Assembly (NCBI GenBank): GCA_900475325.1
Contig: LS483371.1
Location: 3,162,001 to 3,226,000 of the forward strand
DNA length: 64,000 nucleotides
Origin: Paucimonas lemoignei
Lineage (GTDB): Bacteria; Pseudomonadota; Gammaproteobacteria; Pseudomonadales; Pseudomonadaceae
Reading direction: 5' to 3'
Part shown: piece after piece, positions 16,712 to 26,157 of the stretch
Layout of the letters: each line of letters begins with the position of its first letter
How positions within the stretch are numbered: the stretch's first letter is position 1
Position numbers and translations under genes: made by a program
The notes under the pieces: generated by a model
What the model was told of the DNA's origin: nothing
The model's input: only the letters and a program-made list of their open reading frames with translations
Database searches by the model: none

Positions 16712-17932
16712 ATGCAGTTGATCGACAAGCTCAGCATCCTCGCCGACGCCGCCAAGTACGACGCCTCATGCGCCAGCAGCGGCGCGCCCAAGCGCAGCTC
16801 TGAAGGCAAGTCGGGCCTGGGGTCGAGTAACGGCATGGGCATCTGCCACAGCTATACGCCAGATGGTCGTTGCGTTTCGCTGCTCAAGATTCTGCTGACC
16901 AACTTCTGCCTCTACGACTGCCAGTACTGTGTCAATCGCCGCTCCAGCGATGTGCCCCGCGCCCGCTTCAGCCCCGAGGAAGTGGTCACCCTGACCCTGG
17001 ATTTCTACCGGCGCAATTGCGTCAGCGGGCTGTTTCTCAGTTCCGGCATCATTCGTTCGGCCGACTACACCATGGAGCAATTGATCGAGGTCGCGCGACA
17101 GTTGCGCGAAGTCCATGAGTTTCGCGGTTATATCCACCTCAAGACCATCCCCGATGCCGACCCCGCACTCATCGCTCTGGCGGGCCGCTATGCCGATCGC
17201 CTGAGCGTGAACATTGAGCTGCCCACCGATGCAGGCCTGAAAATCCTCGCCCCGGAAAAAGACGTCAAATCCATCAAGCAAGCCATGCAGACCATCCACA
17301 CAGGTCAGCAGACGATTCTCAACGAGCCCCGCGCTCCGCGTTTCGTGCCAGCCGGGCAAAGCACGCAGATGATCGTCGGCGCCGATGAAACCGACGACAG
17401 CACCATCCTGAGCAGCGCCGAATCGCTGTACGGCAACTACGGCCTGCGTCGGGTCTATTACTCGGCGTTCAGCCCGATCCCCAATAGCCCGAAAAGCGTG
17501 CCCCTGGCCGCACCGCCCTTGATGCGCGAGCACCGGTTGTACCAGGCGGACTTCCTGCTGCGCGGCTATGGCTTCAAGGTCAACGAACTGTTCAAGGGGC
17601 CGGGGCATCTGGCGCTGGACATCGACCCGAAACTGGCCTGGGCGCTGAACAATCGCAACCTGTTCCCGCTGGATCTGAACCGCGCCGAGGCGGCATTGAT
17701 TGCGCGCATTCCGGGGATTGGCATCCGCACCACCAACCGGCTGATGGAATTGCGCCGCCAGCGCCGGATTCGGTACGAAGACCTGACGCGGATGCGCTGT
17801 GTGCTGGCAAAGGCCAAGCCGTTCATTATCACCAGCGATTACCACCCGAGTCGGGCTGAAAGCAGCAGCGAATCCCTGCATCAGTTGTTACGCGACCGTC
17901 CACAGCCACAGCAAATGGGGCTGTGGGGATGA
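16712..17932 (+). CDS. Putative DNA modification/repair radical SAM protein
   Basis: 406 aa with the radical-SAM cluster motif CLYDCQYC (CxxxCxxC, about residues 65-72) and the Elp3-like core. ILLTNFCLYDCQYC, GLFLSSGIIRSADYTMEQL, GYIHLKTIPDAD and SVNIELPTD are blocks of the TIGR03916-type family. The C-terminus has a helix-hairpin-helix (LIARIPGIGIRTTNRLMELR), a non-sequence-specific DNA-binding fold. The reaction is not known. The family is named for its constant pairing with the downstream gene and its DNA-binding tail. The start at 16712 has GGAG 8 nt upstream. The stop overlaps the next start (ATGA). Confidence 0.9.
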   Translation: MQLIDKLSILADAAKYDASCASSGAPKRSSEGKSGLGSSNGMGICHSYTPDGRCVSLLKILLTNFCLYDCQYCVNRRSSDVPRARFSPEEVVTLTLDFYRRNCVSGLFLSSGIIRSADYTMEQLIEVARQLREVHEFRGYIHLKTIPDADPALIALAGRYADRLSVNIELPTDAGLKILAPEKDVKSIKQAMQTIHTGQQTILNEPRAPRFVPAGQSTQMIVGADETDDSTILSSAESLYGNYGLRRVYYSAFSPIPNSPKSVPLAAPPLMREHRLYQADFLLRGYGFKVNELFKGPGHLALDIDPKLAWALNNRNLFPLDLNRAEAALIARIPGIGIRTTNRLMELRRQRRIRYEDLTRMRCVLAKAKPFIITSDYHPSRAESSSESLHQLLRDRPQPQQMGLWG

Positions 17933-18789
17933 TCAGCCTGGATTGCGACGGCCTGTTCGACAACTGGCGCACCCAGGCACGCTGGCTGCTCAGCCATCAA
18001 GTGGACCCCAGCGAAGTAAGCTGGGCGTCCACCGACGCTGCTGACCTGTTCGCCTCCGACCACAGCTACCCCGAACAACAAGGCCCTTTCCAGGCCCGGA
18101 TTCCCAAGGAATTACTGCAATTGCTGGAAAGCGCCGCGCAGTATCGCGGCGAACAGCGCTGGAGCCTGCTGTACGAAGTGCTCTGGCGCGTCAGCCACGG
18201 CGATCGAACCGCCATGCTGGCCGGTGACAAGCTGGGCAGCGAGCTGCACCGGCGGATCAAGCAAGTCCGTCGTGAATCCCACCACCTGCATGCGTTCCTG
18301 CGCTTTGTCGCCTTGCCCACCACCGATTTGCCTGCCGAGTTCGCACAACCCGAATACGTCGCCTGGCACGAGCCTGCCCACGACATCCTGCACAGCGCCA
18401 GCGAACACTTCATCGGGCGCATGGGCCAGCACCGCTGGATGATCGCCACCCCGCAGGATGGCGTGTATTACGACGGCCAGCAGTTGATCCATCTGCGGGT
18501 CTGCCCGCCCGAATGGCAGGCGCTGGCCCGCAATGCCGAAGATCCAGGCGGCGAACTCTGGCTGACTTATTACAGCCATATCTTCAACCCGGCGCGGCTC
18601 AACCCCAAGGTCATGCAGGGGCATCTGCCCAGTCGTTTCTGGAAAAACCTGCCCGAAGGCCCGCTCATTCCAGCACTGATCAGCCAGGCGCGCACCGGCA
18701 AGCAGCGCGATGGTCAGGCCAGTGAGATTTCCAGCAGGCCCGGCAAGCGCATTTCTCGAGGCCCGGAGCCTATCCAGCGTCTGCCTTGA
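17929..18789 (+). CDS. TIGR03915/DUF4130 partner protein of the radical SAM enzyme
   Basis: 286 aa beginning MISLDCDGLFDNWRTQARWL. The DUF4130-type region is recognisable (LYEVLWRVSHGD; FLRFVALPTTDLPAEF; YVAWHEPAHDILHSASEHFI; RWMIATPQDGVYYDGQQL), and the end is a basic tail. In this family the N-terminal part is a 'probable DNA metabolism protein', and some members are fused to a uracil-DNA-glycosylase domain, which is absent here. The 4-bp overlap with the radical SAM gene shows tight co-translation and strongly suggests a joint function. Biochemical role unknown. Confidence 0.87.
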   Translation: MISLDCDGLFDNWRTQARWLLSHQVDPSEVSWASTDAADLFASDHSYPEQQGPFQARIPKELLQLLESAAQYRGEQRWSLLYEVLWRVSHGDRTAMLAGDKLGSELHRRIKQVRRESHHLHAFLRFVALPTTDLPAEFAQPEYVAWHEPAHDILHSASEHFIGRMGQHRWMIATPQDGVYYDGQQLIHLRVCPPEWQALARNAEDPGGELWLTYYSHIFNPARLNPKVMQGHLPSRFWKNLPEGPLIPALISQARTGKQRDGQASEISSRPGKRISRGPEPIQRLP

Positions 18790-18790
18790 G

Positions 18791-18809
18791 CGGTCTTATT
18801 ATCAGACCG
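18791..18809 (+). terminator. Hairpin after the radical SAM operon
   Basis: CGGTCT-TATTATC-AGACCG forms a 6-bp stem directly after the stop codon. There is no T tract, so it may be a weak terminator or an operator. Confidence 0.35.
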
Positions 18810-18911
18810 GATGAAAAAACCCACCCTGCATCGGTTCTGTTAACCTGCACTACGCTTTGAACGCGCCGGACCTCCTCATCATCGAGAGGGGGGCTGCACT
18901 GAGAAAACCAA

Positions 18912-19253
18912 ATGGAAGGCATTGGCAGCAGACTCAAGTCGGAGCGCAAACGACTGGAGCTTTCACAGCACGAAATGGGTGCTGTCGGCGGCATCGAGGC
19001 AAATGCTCAGGGGCTTTATGAACGAGGCAAGCGTTTCCCCAACGCGGGCTATCTGAGCCTGATCGCCAAGGCGGGCGTCGACATACTGTTTGTCATCACC
19101 GGCACTCGCAAGGTGAAGGCAATCGACACCATGACCGATGGTGACACCAAGCTGCTCAGCGAACTGGATGGATTGCCTGATGAAGTCCAGCAGGACATCA
19201 AGCGTCTGATCAGCACGCTGTTCCATTCGGACGACGCCCTCCGGAGGCCTTGA
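18912..19253 (+). CDS. XRE-family helix-turn-helix regulator
   Basis: 113 aa. The N-terminal HTH (IGSRLKSERKRLELSQHEMG, then GGIEANAQGLYERGKRFPNA, residues 4-45) is of Cro/C1 type. The family usually has a consensus Gln-x-x-Ile-Ser-x-tyr-Glu motif, and ANAQGLYERGKRFP fits it. The C-terminal part (YLSLIAKAGVDILFVITGTR, then a helical tail) is common in small Pseudomonas regulators. No strong Shine-Dalgarno is visible. The target is unknown. It lies between the radical SAM pair and an aldehyde dehydrogenase without clear coupling to either. Confidence 0.8.
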   Translation: MEGIGSRLKSERKRLELSQHEMGAVGGIEANAQGLYERGKRFPNAGYLSLIAKAGVDILFVITGTRKVKAIDTMTDGDTKLLSELDGLPDEVQQDIKRLISTLFHSDDALRRP

Positions 19254-19442
19254 ACAGACCGTCTTCACGTCAGGCCATCGCAACCGCGCAGACGTGAGCG
19301 GGTGACAAATGCGGCCCTTCTGAAACGCAGCCTCCTCCCGCGACGCGCACACCTTCAAATCTTCAACTATCGTGCAGTGCTGGAAAAAACTGCACGGCCG
19401 TCGACCATCTTCTGCGGCCTCAAGCTCGATAACGGAGGCCGC

Positions 19443-21023
19443 ATGACCGCACTACTGGGACATAACTTCATCAACGGGGCCCGCAGCGCCGCGGGTTCGG
19501 TCAGCTTGCACAGCCTGGACGCCACGACCGGAGAAGCGCTGCCGCTGACCTTCATGGAAGCCACCCGTGATGAAGTGGACGCATCTGCCCTCGCCGCCGC
19601 GCAGGCCTACCCCGCCTACCGCACCACCAGCGCGCTGCAACGGGCGACCTTTCTGGACGCCATCGCTGACGAACTCGATGCACTGGGCGAAGAATTCATT
19701 GCCATGGTGTGCCGCGAAACCGCGCTACCGCCTGGCCGCATTCAGGGCGAGCGAGCCCGCACCAGCGGCCAGATGCGTCTCTTTGCGCAGCTGTTGCGCC
19801 GAGGCGACTTCTACGGTGCGCGAATTGACCGCGCCCTGCCTGAGCGTCAGCCCATGGCGCGCCCGGACTTGCGCCAGTACCACATCGGCCTGGGCCCGGT
19901 GGCGGTGTTTGGTGCCAGCAACTTTCCGCTGGCCTTCTCGACCGCCGGTGGCGACACCGCCGCTGCGCTCGCGGCAGGTTGCCCGGTGGTGTTCAAGGCT
20001 CACCCCGGTCACATGGCGACCGCTGAATGGGCGGCACTGGCGATTATTCGTGCAGCGGAAAAAACCGCGATGCCCGCAGGCGTGTTCAACATGATCTACG
20101 GCGGCAGCGTCGGCGCCTGGCTGGTCCAGCATCCGGCGATCAAGGCGGTGGGTTTTACCGGCTCATTGGGTGGTGGTCGCGCGTTGTGTGACATGGCGGC
20201 GGCGCGACCGGAACCGATTCCGGTCTTCGCCGAGATGTCGAGCATCAACCCCATGCTGGTGCTGCCGGAGGCACTCAATACGCGCGCAGAGAAAATCGCC
20301 GCGGAACTGGCCGCATCAGTCGTACAGGGCGGCGGCCAATTCTGCACCAAGCCTGGGTTGGTGTTGGGCATTGCATCCCCAGAGTTCGAGCATTTTCTGG
20401 ACCGCCTGGGCCACCTGATACAGGCCCATGCACCGCACACCCTGCTCAATGCCGGGGGCCTGTGCAATTTCTCCGATGGTTTGGGGCGGCTCGCCAGCCA
20501 TCCGGGCTTGAGGCATCGCGCCGGTCATGCGCAACAAGGCAGTCAGGCGTTTCCACAACTCTATGAGGCGCACGTGGCGCTGCTGCTGGAAGGCGACCCG
20601 CTCTTGCAGCACGAAGTCTTCGGGCCGATGCTCGTCGCGGTAACGGTGGCTGACGCCGCACAGTTGAAAAAGGCGGTACAGAGCCTGCAGGGCCAACTGA
20701 CGGCAACCTTGATTGGCGAACCTGCGGACTTCGCAGCTTTTGCCGAACTGGTGCCGCTGCTGGAGCACAAGGCGGGGCGACTGTTGATCAATGGCTACCC
20801 CACTGGGGTGGAGGTGTGTGACGCAATGGTCCACGGCGGCCCATATCCGGCCACCTCGGATGCACGGGGCACCTCGGTGGGAACGCTGTCCATCAACCGT
20901 TTTCTGCGGCCGATCTGCTTCCAGAACTATCCGGACTCGCTGCTGCCCGACGCGCTCAAAGACGCCAACCCCCTGGGGCTGATGCGCCTGGTGGATGGCG
21001 TCGGAACCCGTGATCCAATCTGA
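19443..21023 (+). CDS. Aldehyde dehydrogenase (NADP+), alpha-ketoglutarate semialdehyde dehydrogenase-like
   Basis: 526 aa, the length of KGSADH-type enzymes rather than generic 480-500 aa aldehyde dehydrogenases. Features: LGPVAVFGASNFPLAFSTAG (cofactor and oxyanion region), VFKAHPGH, GFTGSLGGGRAL, the general base Glu in FAEMSSINPM, catalytic Cys in QGGGQFCTKPGL, and HEVFGPMLV. It oxidises 2,5-dioxopentanoate to 2-oxoglutarate, the common last step of oxidative pentose and hexarate breakdown. The ATG at 19443 has GGAGG 6 nt upstream. It is not in an operon with araFGH but lies within 6-8 kb, so a link to arabinose is plausible. Other inputs (glucarate, hydroxyproline) are equally possible. 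Confidence 0.87.
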   Translation: MTALLGHNFINGARSAAGSVSLHSLDATTGEALPLTFMEATRDEVDASALAAAQAYPAYRTTSALQRATFLDAIADELDALGEEFIAMVCRETALPPGRIQGERARTSGQMRLFAQLLRRGDFYGARIDRALPERQPMARPDLRQYHIGLGPVAVFGASNFPLAFSTAGGDTAAALAAGCPVVFKAHPGHMATAEWAALAIIRAAEKTAMPAGVFNMIYGGSVGAWLVQHPAIKAVGFTGSLGGGRALCDMAAARPEPIPVFAEMSSINPMLVLPEALNTRAEKIAAELAASVVQGGGQFCTKPGLVLGIASPEFEHFLDRLGHLIQAHAPHTLLNAGGLCNFSDGLGRLASHPGLRHRAGHAQQGSQAFPQLYEAHVALLLEGDPLLQHEVFGPMLVAVTVADAAQLKKAVQSLQGQLTATLIGEPADFAAFAELVPLLEHKAGRLLINGYPTGVEVCDAMVHGGPYPATSDARGTSVGTLSINRFLRPICFQNYPDSLLPDALKDANPLGLMRLVDGVGTRDPI

Positions 21024-21032
21024 AAACCCGGT

Positions 21033-21119
21033 CCTGTAAGAGCTGCCGAAGGCTGCGAATAGCGGCGTATCAGACACACCGCCTTCGCAGCCCTCGTAAC
21101 CTCGGTCAACTCCTACAGG
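21033..21119. repeat. REP inverted pair, AGAGCTGCCGAAGGCT family
   Basis: Inverted arms (AGAGCTGCCGAAGGCTGCGA and the matching TTCGCAGCCCTCGTAACCTC) lie between the convergent aldehyde dehydrogenase and PhzF-like genes. Confidence 0.85.
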
Positions 21120-21141
21120 TAACCTGAATCAACGCAGCCCC

Positions 21142-21990
21142 CTAAACCCGCAACACCCCGTCGATGCAGGTCACCGCATCGCCACCGATCCAGATGTCTG
21201 CGCCCAGGCGTTGCACATGCACCCGGCCCTGGCGGCCCATTGCGGTGCCCTGGCTGACCACATAACTGTCCGGCGCCAGGCCTTCGGCCAATAACCATTG
21301 GGCGATACCTGCGTTGAGGCTGCCGGTGACCGGGTCTTCCGGCATGCCGTCACCGGCGATGAAGGCCCGCACTTCGAACTGCGCGTCATCGCCATCCAGC
21401 GTTGCGTCCCATGGGGCAACCACGCCGATGGCCAGGTCCATGAGCTGCGCATAATCAGGCTTCAACGCCAACACACTGGCCCGGTCAGGCAGCTTCAGCG
21501 CCAGCCATCCGGCGCCGTTGTCCACCCAGCGGGCATCAATGATCGCCTGAGCCTCCAGGCCCAGCCCTGCGCGGACCCGCTCAAGCAATGCCGCGTCTAC
21601 CGGCCCCGAACGCAACAAGGCAGGTGCGGTAAATGCCAGTCGCGTGCCCAGGCGGCGAATGCGCACCAAGCCAATACCGCACTCCTGAATGATCTCCTCA
21701 CCCTTGGGCTGACCGCCGCTTTCCAGCCAGGCATGGCAACTGCCCAGCGTCGGATGACCGGCAAACGGCAGCTCGCCCAGCGTCGTGAAAATGCGCAACC
21801 GGTAATCCGCTTCGGGGTGTTGCGGCGCCAGCACGAAGGTGGTTTCGCTGAGGTTGGTCCAGCGTGCGAACTCCGCCATCCGCGCGTCACTGAGCCCGTC
21901 TGCTTCCAGCACCACCGCCAGAGGGTTGCCCAACAATGTCTGGCTACTGAAGACATCAATCTGTTTGAATGGGTAACGACTCATGAACAT
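21142..21990 (-). CDS. PhzF-family isomerase-like protein
   Basis: 282 aa with the PhzF/diaminopimelate-epimerase fold. Evidence: FKQIDVFSSQTLLGNPLAVV at the N-terminus; LSETTFVL, holding the conserved Glu that acts as acid/base in PhzF; FTTLGELPFAGHPTLGSCHA; and DPVTGSLNAGIAQWL near the C-terminus. There are no phenazine genes nearby, so this is one of the common stand-alone homologues of unknown substrate. ATGs at 21990 and 21984 are both possible starts. It is divergent from the sirtuin gene (90 bp gap). Confidence 0.88.
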   Translation of the reverse strand: MFMSRYPFKQIDVFSSQTLLGNPLAVVLEADGLSDARMAEFARWTNLSETTFVLAPQHPEADYRLRIFTTLGELPFAGHPTLGSCHAWLESGGQPKGEEIIQECGIGLVRIRRLGTRLAFTAPALLRSGPVDAALLERVRAGLGLEAQAIIDARWVDNGAGWLALKLPDRASVLALKPDYAQLMDLAIGVVAPWDATLDGDDAQFEVRAFIAGDGMPEDPVTGSLNAGIAQWLLAEGLAPDSYVVSQGTAMGRQGRVHVQRLGADIWIGGDAVTCIDGVLRV

Positions 21991-22080
21991 GGACTCTGAA
22001 CAAACCAGGGCGGCGAGGTTCGCATTTCAGGCGGGCAAAGGCAAAACGTACCGCTCCATCTGCCACGCGGAGATTCCAAC

Positions 22081-22935
22081 ATGCTCGATAGCCCTTCGGC
22101 CTCCCTGGTCGACACGCTTCACTCATTGATGGCCCACAAGCGCTTCGTGGTCCTGACCGGTGCCGGGATCAGTACGCCGTCGGGCATCCCCGACTATCGC
22201 GACACCGAAGGCGTCCGGCGCGGCAAGGCGCCGATGATGTTTCAAGAGTTCCTTGGCACCCCCGAAGCCCGCCGTCGCTACTGGGCGCGGGCCATGCTGG
22301 GCTGGCCTCGGGTCTGCAGCGCACAGCCCAACGCGGCGCACCGGGCATTGGCGCAGTTGCAAGCCAGACACCAGATCAGCGCACTGATCACCCAGAACGT
22401 CGACACACTGCACGACCAGGCCGGCAGCGAGGGTGTGATCGAGCTGCATGGCAGCCTGCATCGGGTGATTTGCCTGGACTGCCATCAGCCCTCGCCACGA
22501 TCAGCCATCCAGCTGACCATGGAAGCGCAGAACCCGTACCTGGCCGGAGTCGATGCAGTGCAGGCCCCCGACGGCGATACCCTGCTGGACCCGGCATTCG
22601 AGTCGCGCTTCCAGATCCCCCATTGCCCACACTGCGACGGTCAGCGACTCAAGCCCGACGTGGTGTTTTTCGGCGAGAACGTCGCTCCACCCACCGCGGC
22701 CAAGGCCATGCTCAGCATCGAGCAAGCCGACGGTTTACTGGTGGTGGGCTCATCGCTGATGGCCTATTCCGCGTTTCGCTTGTGCAAGGCCATTCATGAA
22801 CAGGGCAAGCCTCTGATCGCGATCAACATCGGCAAAACCCGCGCGGACGAGCTGCTGGACCTGAAAATTGAAATGTCCTGCGAGCAGTTGCTGCCCGCGC
22901 TGGCCGAAAGATTGGGTGTGGGCATTGGTGCCTGA
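22081..22935 (+). CDS. NAD-dependent protein deacylase of the Sir2 family
   Basis: 284 aa with every sirtuin signature: GAGISTPSGIPDYRD (NAD site), TQNVDTLHDQAG, catalytic His in ELHGSLHR, zinc cysteines in CLDC and CPHC, then FFGENV and GSSLMAYSAFRL. The long insert between the two CxxC pairs and the GIPDYRD form fit class II (SIRT4-like) sirtuins rather than CobB. It removes acyl groups from lysines, forming O-acyl-ADP-ribose, or may ADP-ribosylate. GGAG lies upstream of the ATG. It stands alone between PhzF and polB. Confidence 0.92.
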   Translation: MLDSPSASLVDTLHSLMAHKRFVVLTGAGISTPSGIPDYRDTEGVRRGKAPMMFQEFLGTPEARRRYWARAMLGWPRVCSAQPNAAHRALAQLQARHQISALITQNVDTLHDQAGSEGVIELHGSLHRVICLDCHQPSPRSAIQLTMEAQNPYLAGVDAVQAPDGDTLLDPAFESRFQIPHCPHCDGQRLKPDVVFFGENVAPPTAAKAMLSIEQADGLLVVGSSLMAYSAFRLCKAIHEQGKPLIAINIGKTRADELLDLKIEMSCEQLLPALAERLGVGIGA

Positions 22936-22971
22936 GGGATTGCAACAGAAGACCACCGACCTGTGGGAGCG

Positions 22972-23049
22972 AATTCATTCGCGAAAGCGTCGTGCCAGAC
23001 ACAGATGTATTTCCGGTCTGACGCCTTCGCGAATGAATTCGCTCCCACA
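22972..23049. repeat. REPIN, GAGCGAATTCATTCGC family
   Basis: Inverted REP pair between the convergent sirtuin and polB genes; the arms are identical to those at 15565-15652. Confidence 0.88.
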
Positions 23050-23127
23050 AGTAAGTGCTCAGTCTGTCGTTCCCGGCCAGACAGCACGGTTGCTCCTGCA
23101 AGGCATTCCATCTGAAAATCAGCTGAC

Positions 23128-25518
23128 TCAAAACAACCCTAACTGCCCACCCACCAACGTACTGAAATCATCATCGACAAACGGCAGGATCGCTTCGGCG
23201 ATGGGCTGCAGTTGCCGGGTGACGTAGTGATCGTAATCAATGGGCGTCTGTTGCTTTTCAAGAGGCTCAGGCCCGGCCAGGGTGATCACGTAGCTGATCC
23301 AGCCGCCGTTCTGGTATTGCCGGGGTCGCCCAAGGCTCAGGTTGTGTTCGTCGGCCAGCCGTGCAGCCCGGACATGAGGCGGCACGTTGCGTTCGTAATC
23401 ATCGAGCCTGCGCCGCAGCCGCTTGCGGTAGATCAGCAGATCATCAAGCTCCCCCGCCAGGGTTCGGCGCACATAGTCGCGCACATAATCCTGATACGGC
23501 CGCCGATTGAAAATTCGCGCATACAGCTCCTGCTGAAACTCCCGAGCTAGCGGAGACCAATCGGTACGCACCGTTTCCAGGCCCTTGTAAATCATCTCGT
23601 CGGCGCCATCGGCACGCCTGACCAGCCCGGCATAACGCTTCTTGCTGCCCTCCTCCGCGCCGCGAATGGTGGGCATCAGAAAACGCCGGAAGTGAGTTTC
23701 GAACTGCAGCTCCAGCGCGCTGCTCAGGCCGTATTCCTCTTGCAAATGCCCTTGCCACCACTGATTGACCTGCTGCACCAGCGAACGGCCAATGTGCGCG
23801 GCATCTTCCTCGCTGTGCAGGCTTTTGAGCCAGACGAAGGTCGAGTCCGTATAGCCATAGATCACCGTGTAGCCCTGGGCTTCGATCAGTTGCCGGGTCT
23901 GGCGCATGATTTCATGGCCGCGCAAGGTGATGGACGACGCCAGCCGGGTATCGAAAAAACGGCATCCGCTGGAACCCAGGACGCCATAAAAGGCATTCAT
24001 GATGATTTTCAGCGCCTGTGACAACGGCTGATTGTTCTCGCGCTTGGCGGTTTCCCGACCCTGCCACACACGCTCGACAATCGCGGGCAGGCAATGCCGG
24101 GTTCTTGAAAACCGGGCCCCGCGAAAACCGGGAACCGAGTCCTCGTCAGCGGGATGGCGCAGGCCTTCAACGAGACCCACCGGGTCAATCAGAAAAGTGC
24201 GAATGATCGACGGGTACAGGCTTTTGTAATCCAGCACCAGCACCGACTCATACAGCCCTGGCCGGGAATCCATCACGAAGCCGCCAGGGCTGGCCTCAGG
24301 CATGCGCTCCCCCAGATTGGGCGCTACAAAACCCTGGCGATGCATCAGCGGAATGTACAGATGACAGAACGCCGCCACCGAGCCACCGCTGCGATCGGCG
24401 GGCAAACCGGTCACCGTCGCCCGTTCCAGGAGGAAGGTCAGCAGCTGGGTCTTGGCGAAGATCCGCGTCACCAGCTCGCAATCCTTGAGGTTGTAACGCG
24501 CCAATGCGGGCTTGTCCTCGGCGAACATGCGGTTGATCTCGTCCATGCGCTGGTAAGGCGTACTGATGGCCTTGCCCTCACCAAGCAGGGTCTGCGCGAC
24601 ATTCTCCAGGCTGAACGATGGGAAGCTCCAGGTGGCCGAGCGCAGCGCCTCGATGCCGTCGATGATCAACCGCCCGCTGGCATCGGCAAAGAAATGGTTA
24701 TTGCGCGAACCATGCTCGCGCCACCCCATCACTTCGCCGCCTCGGCCCAGACGCAGCGGCACTTGCAGGCGCTGGGCATGCTCGTGCAGGACCCGCAAAT
24801 CGAACTGCACCACGTTCCAGCCGATGATCGCGTCCGGGTCGTGACGCTCCAGCCACTCATTCAAACGCTCCAGCAGCAGCTTGCGGGTCGCGCAGTATTC
24901 GAGCTGAAAATCCACCCCGCTGTCGTCGCCATTGGCCGGGCCGAGCATGTACACCTGACGCTCGCCACAACCTTCCAGCGCGATGGAATACAGCTCGCCT
25001 TTTTCCGTGGTTTCAATGTCCAGCGACACCAGCCGCAAGGTGGGCCGGTAGTGGTCGTCAGGCTTGATCTGCGCGTTGCACAGCGTGCCATGGGTGTCCG
25101 GCACCCCGCTGAACTGCACCGGCGCGGTGATGAAGCGCTCCATCAAGTAACGCTCGGGTGGGCGGATGTCGGCTTCGTAGACATCGACGCCGCCCTTGCG
25201 CAAGGCCTTTTCCAGGTTCATCAACTGCCGGTGTTGCTGGCAATAAACCCCCAATACCGGCCGATGGCGGAAGTCACACAGCTCCAGTGCCCGCAGTTCG
25301 ACGCCGGATTCATTGCGCAGGACGGCTTCAGCACGCCCGCGATGTTCGGCCGGGATAAACGCCACCGACGGCTGCACAGGCAAGCGAATGTGCCGGGGAC
25401 CGTTATCGGTCGCCAGCCAGAATTCGACTTCAGTACCCGCTGGCGTATCACGCCAATGCCGGCTCAGGATGAAACCCTGCTGGATATCCTGATGCCCCTG
25501 TTGCTGTACCTGCGCCAC
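23128..25518 (-). CDS. polB: DNA polymerase II (family B), with altered motif C
   Basis: 796 aa, near the 783 aa of E. coli PolB. The proofreading exonuclease is complete: Exo [13 protein letters not shown], Exo [16 protein letters not shown], Exo [12 protein letters not shown]. Polymerase motif [14 protein letters not shown] and motif [21 protein letters not shown] are intact. Motif C reads [13 protein letters not shown]: the first Asp of the otherwise near-invariant YGDTDS is Tyr (codon TAT at about 23848), while the second Asp is kept. The enzyme normally does translesion and restart synthesis in the SOS response. I saw no LexA box in the upstream 100 bp. Activity may be reduced or changed by the substitution. 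Confidence 0.94.
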   Translation of the reverse strand: MAQVQQQGHQDIQQGFILSRHWRDTPAGTEVEFWLATDNGPRHIRLPVQPSVAFIPAEHRGRAEAVLRNESGVELRALELCDFRHRPVLGVYCQQHRQLMNLEKALRKGGVDVYEADIRPPERYLMERFITAPVQFSGVPDTHGTLCNAQIKPDDHYRPTLRLVSLDIETTEKGELYSIALEGCGERQVYMLGPANGDDSGVDFQLEYCATRKLLLERLNEWLERHDPDAIIGWNVVQFDLRVLHEHAQRLQVPLRLGRGGEVMGWREHGSRNNHFFADASGRLIIDGIEALRSATWSFPSFSLENVAQTLLGEGKAISTPYQRMDEINRMFAEDKPALARYNLKDCELVTRIFAKTQLLTFLLERATVTGLPADRSGGSVAAFCHLYIPLMHRQGFVAPNLGERMPEASPGGFVMDSRPGLYESVLVLDYKSLYPSIIRTFLIDPVGLVEGLRHPADEDSVPGFRGARFSRTRHCLPAIVERVWQGRETAKRENNQPLSQALKIIMNAFYGVLGSSGCRFFDTRLASSITLRGHEIMRQTRQLIEAQGYTVIYGYTDSTFVWLKSLHSEEDAAHIGRSLVQQVNQWWQGHLQEEYGLSSALELQFETHFRRFLMPTIRGAEEGSKKRYAGLVRRADGADEMIYKGLETVRTDWSPLAREFQQELYARIFNRRPYQDYVRDYVRRTLAGELDDLLIYRKRLRRRLDDYERNVPPHVRAARLADEHNLSLGRPRQYQNGGWISYVITLAGPEPLEKQQTPIDYDHYVTRQLQPIAEAILPFVDDDFSTLVGGQLGLF

Positions 25519-25647
25519 GCAAACCTCAAAAACCGGATCTCAGAGCACGATTCTACGTGGCATTGGCCCCGGCGCGCAGGTTGTGGGGCAGATCAGGGCG
25601 AGATAGTCTGCCGAGCACCGCCAATAAACGTCTTTGAAGGACCGCAC

Positions 25648-26115
25648 ATGTCAGCAGACCAGCGCTTCAACCTGATCGCCGAGAAACTGGGTTACAGCTT
25701 TGACGGCGATATCAAGATCGGCGGCAACTACGTCCCGCTGGTGCGCAACGGCAACGAAATTTATATCAGCGGGCAAATCCCGAGGGTCGGCGATACCGTG
25801 GTGGTGACCGGGCGCGCGGGCGCTGACGCGACGATGGCTCAGGCCCGCACCGCCGCTAAAGTCTGCGCCATGCGGGCACTGGCCCTGCTGCAACGTAGTG
25901 TCGGCTCGCTGGATGAGATCAAGCGACTGCTGCGCATGAACCTGTACGTGCAATGCGCGGCGGATTTCACCCAGCAGAGCGAGGTTGCCGACGGCGCATC
26001 AGAGGTGCTGTTTTTCGTGCTAGGTGAAGCCGGTGCCCACACCCGCAGTTCCATTGGCGTGTATCAACTGCCGAAGAACGCCACTGTCGAGCTTGACCTG
26101 ATTGCCGTGGTTTAA
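25648..26115 (+). CDS. RidA family protein (YjgF/TdcF-like)
   Basis: 155 aa starting MSADQRFNLIAEKLGYSFDG. The RidA fold is recognisable in IYISGQIPRVGDTVVVTGRA, the helical block AARTAAKVCAMRALALLQRS, MNLYVQCAADFTQQSEVADG and AHTRSSIGVYQLPKNATVEL. The last segment contains the Arg that binds the carboxylate of imines/enamines. The subfamily with GYSFDG at the N-terminus and extra length lies outside the 128-aa archetype, so deaminase activity is likely but not certain. GAAGG stands before the ATG. Confidence 0.87.
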   Translation: MSADQRFNLIAEKLGYSFDGDIKIGGNYVPLVRNGNEIYISGQIPRVGDTVVVTGRAGADATMAQARTAAKVCAMRALALLQRSVGSLDEIKRLLRMNLYVQCAADFTQQSEVADGASEVLFFVLGEAGAHTRSSIGVYQLPKNATVELDLIAVV

Positions 26116-26157
26116 GGTGTTGCAAGGCTGGCGAACTGAGCAAGAGCGGAGCAAACC

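Noticed and set aside
25519..25620. LexA/SOS box upstream of polB
   Set aside because: No CTG-N10-CAG site with the usual AT-rich core is visible.
24154..25647. Long plus-strand open frame running into the RidA gene
   Set aside because: It is antisense to polB; RidA family homology starts only at 25648.
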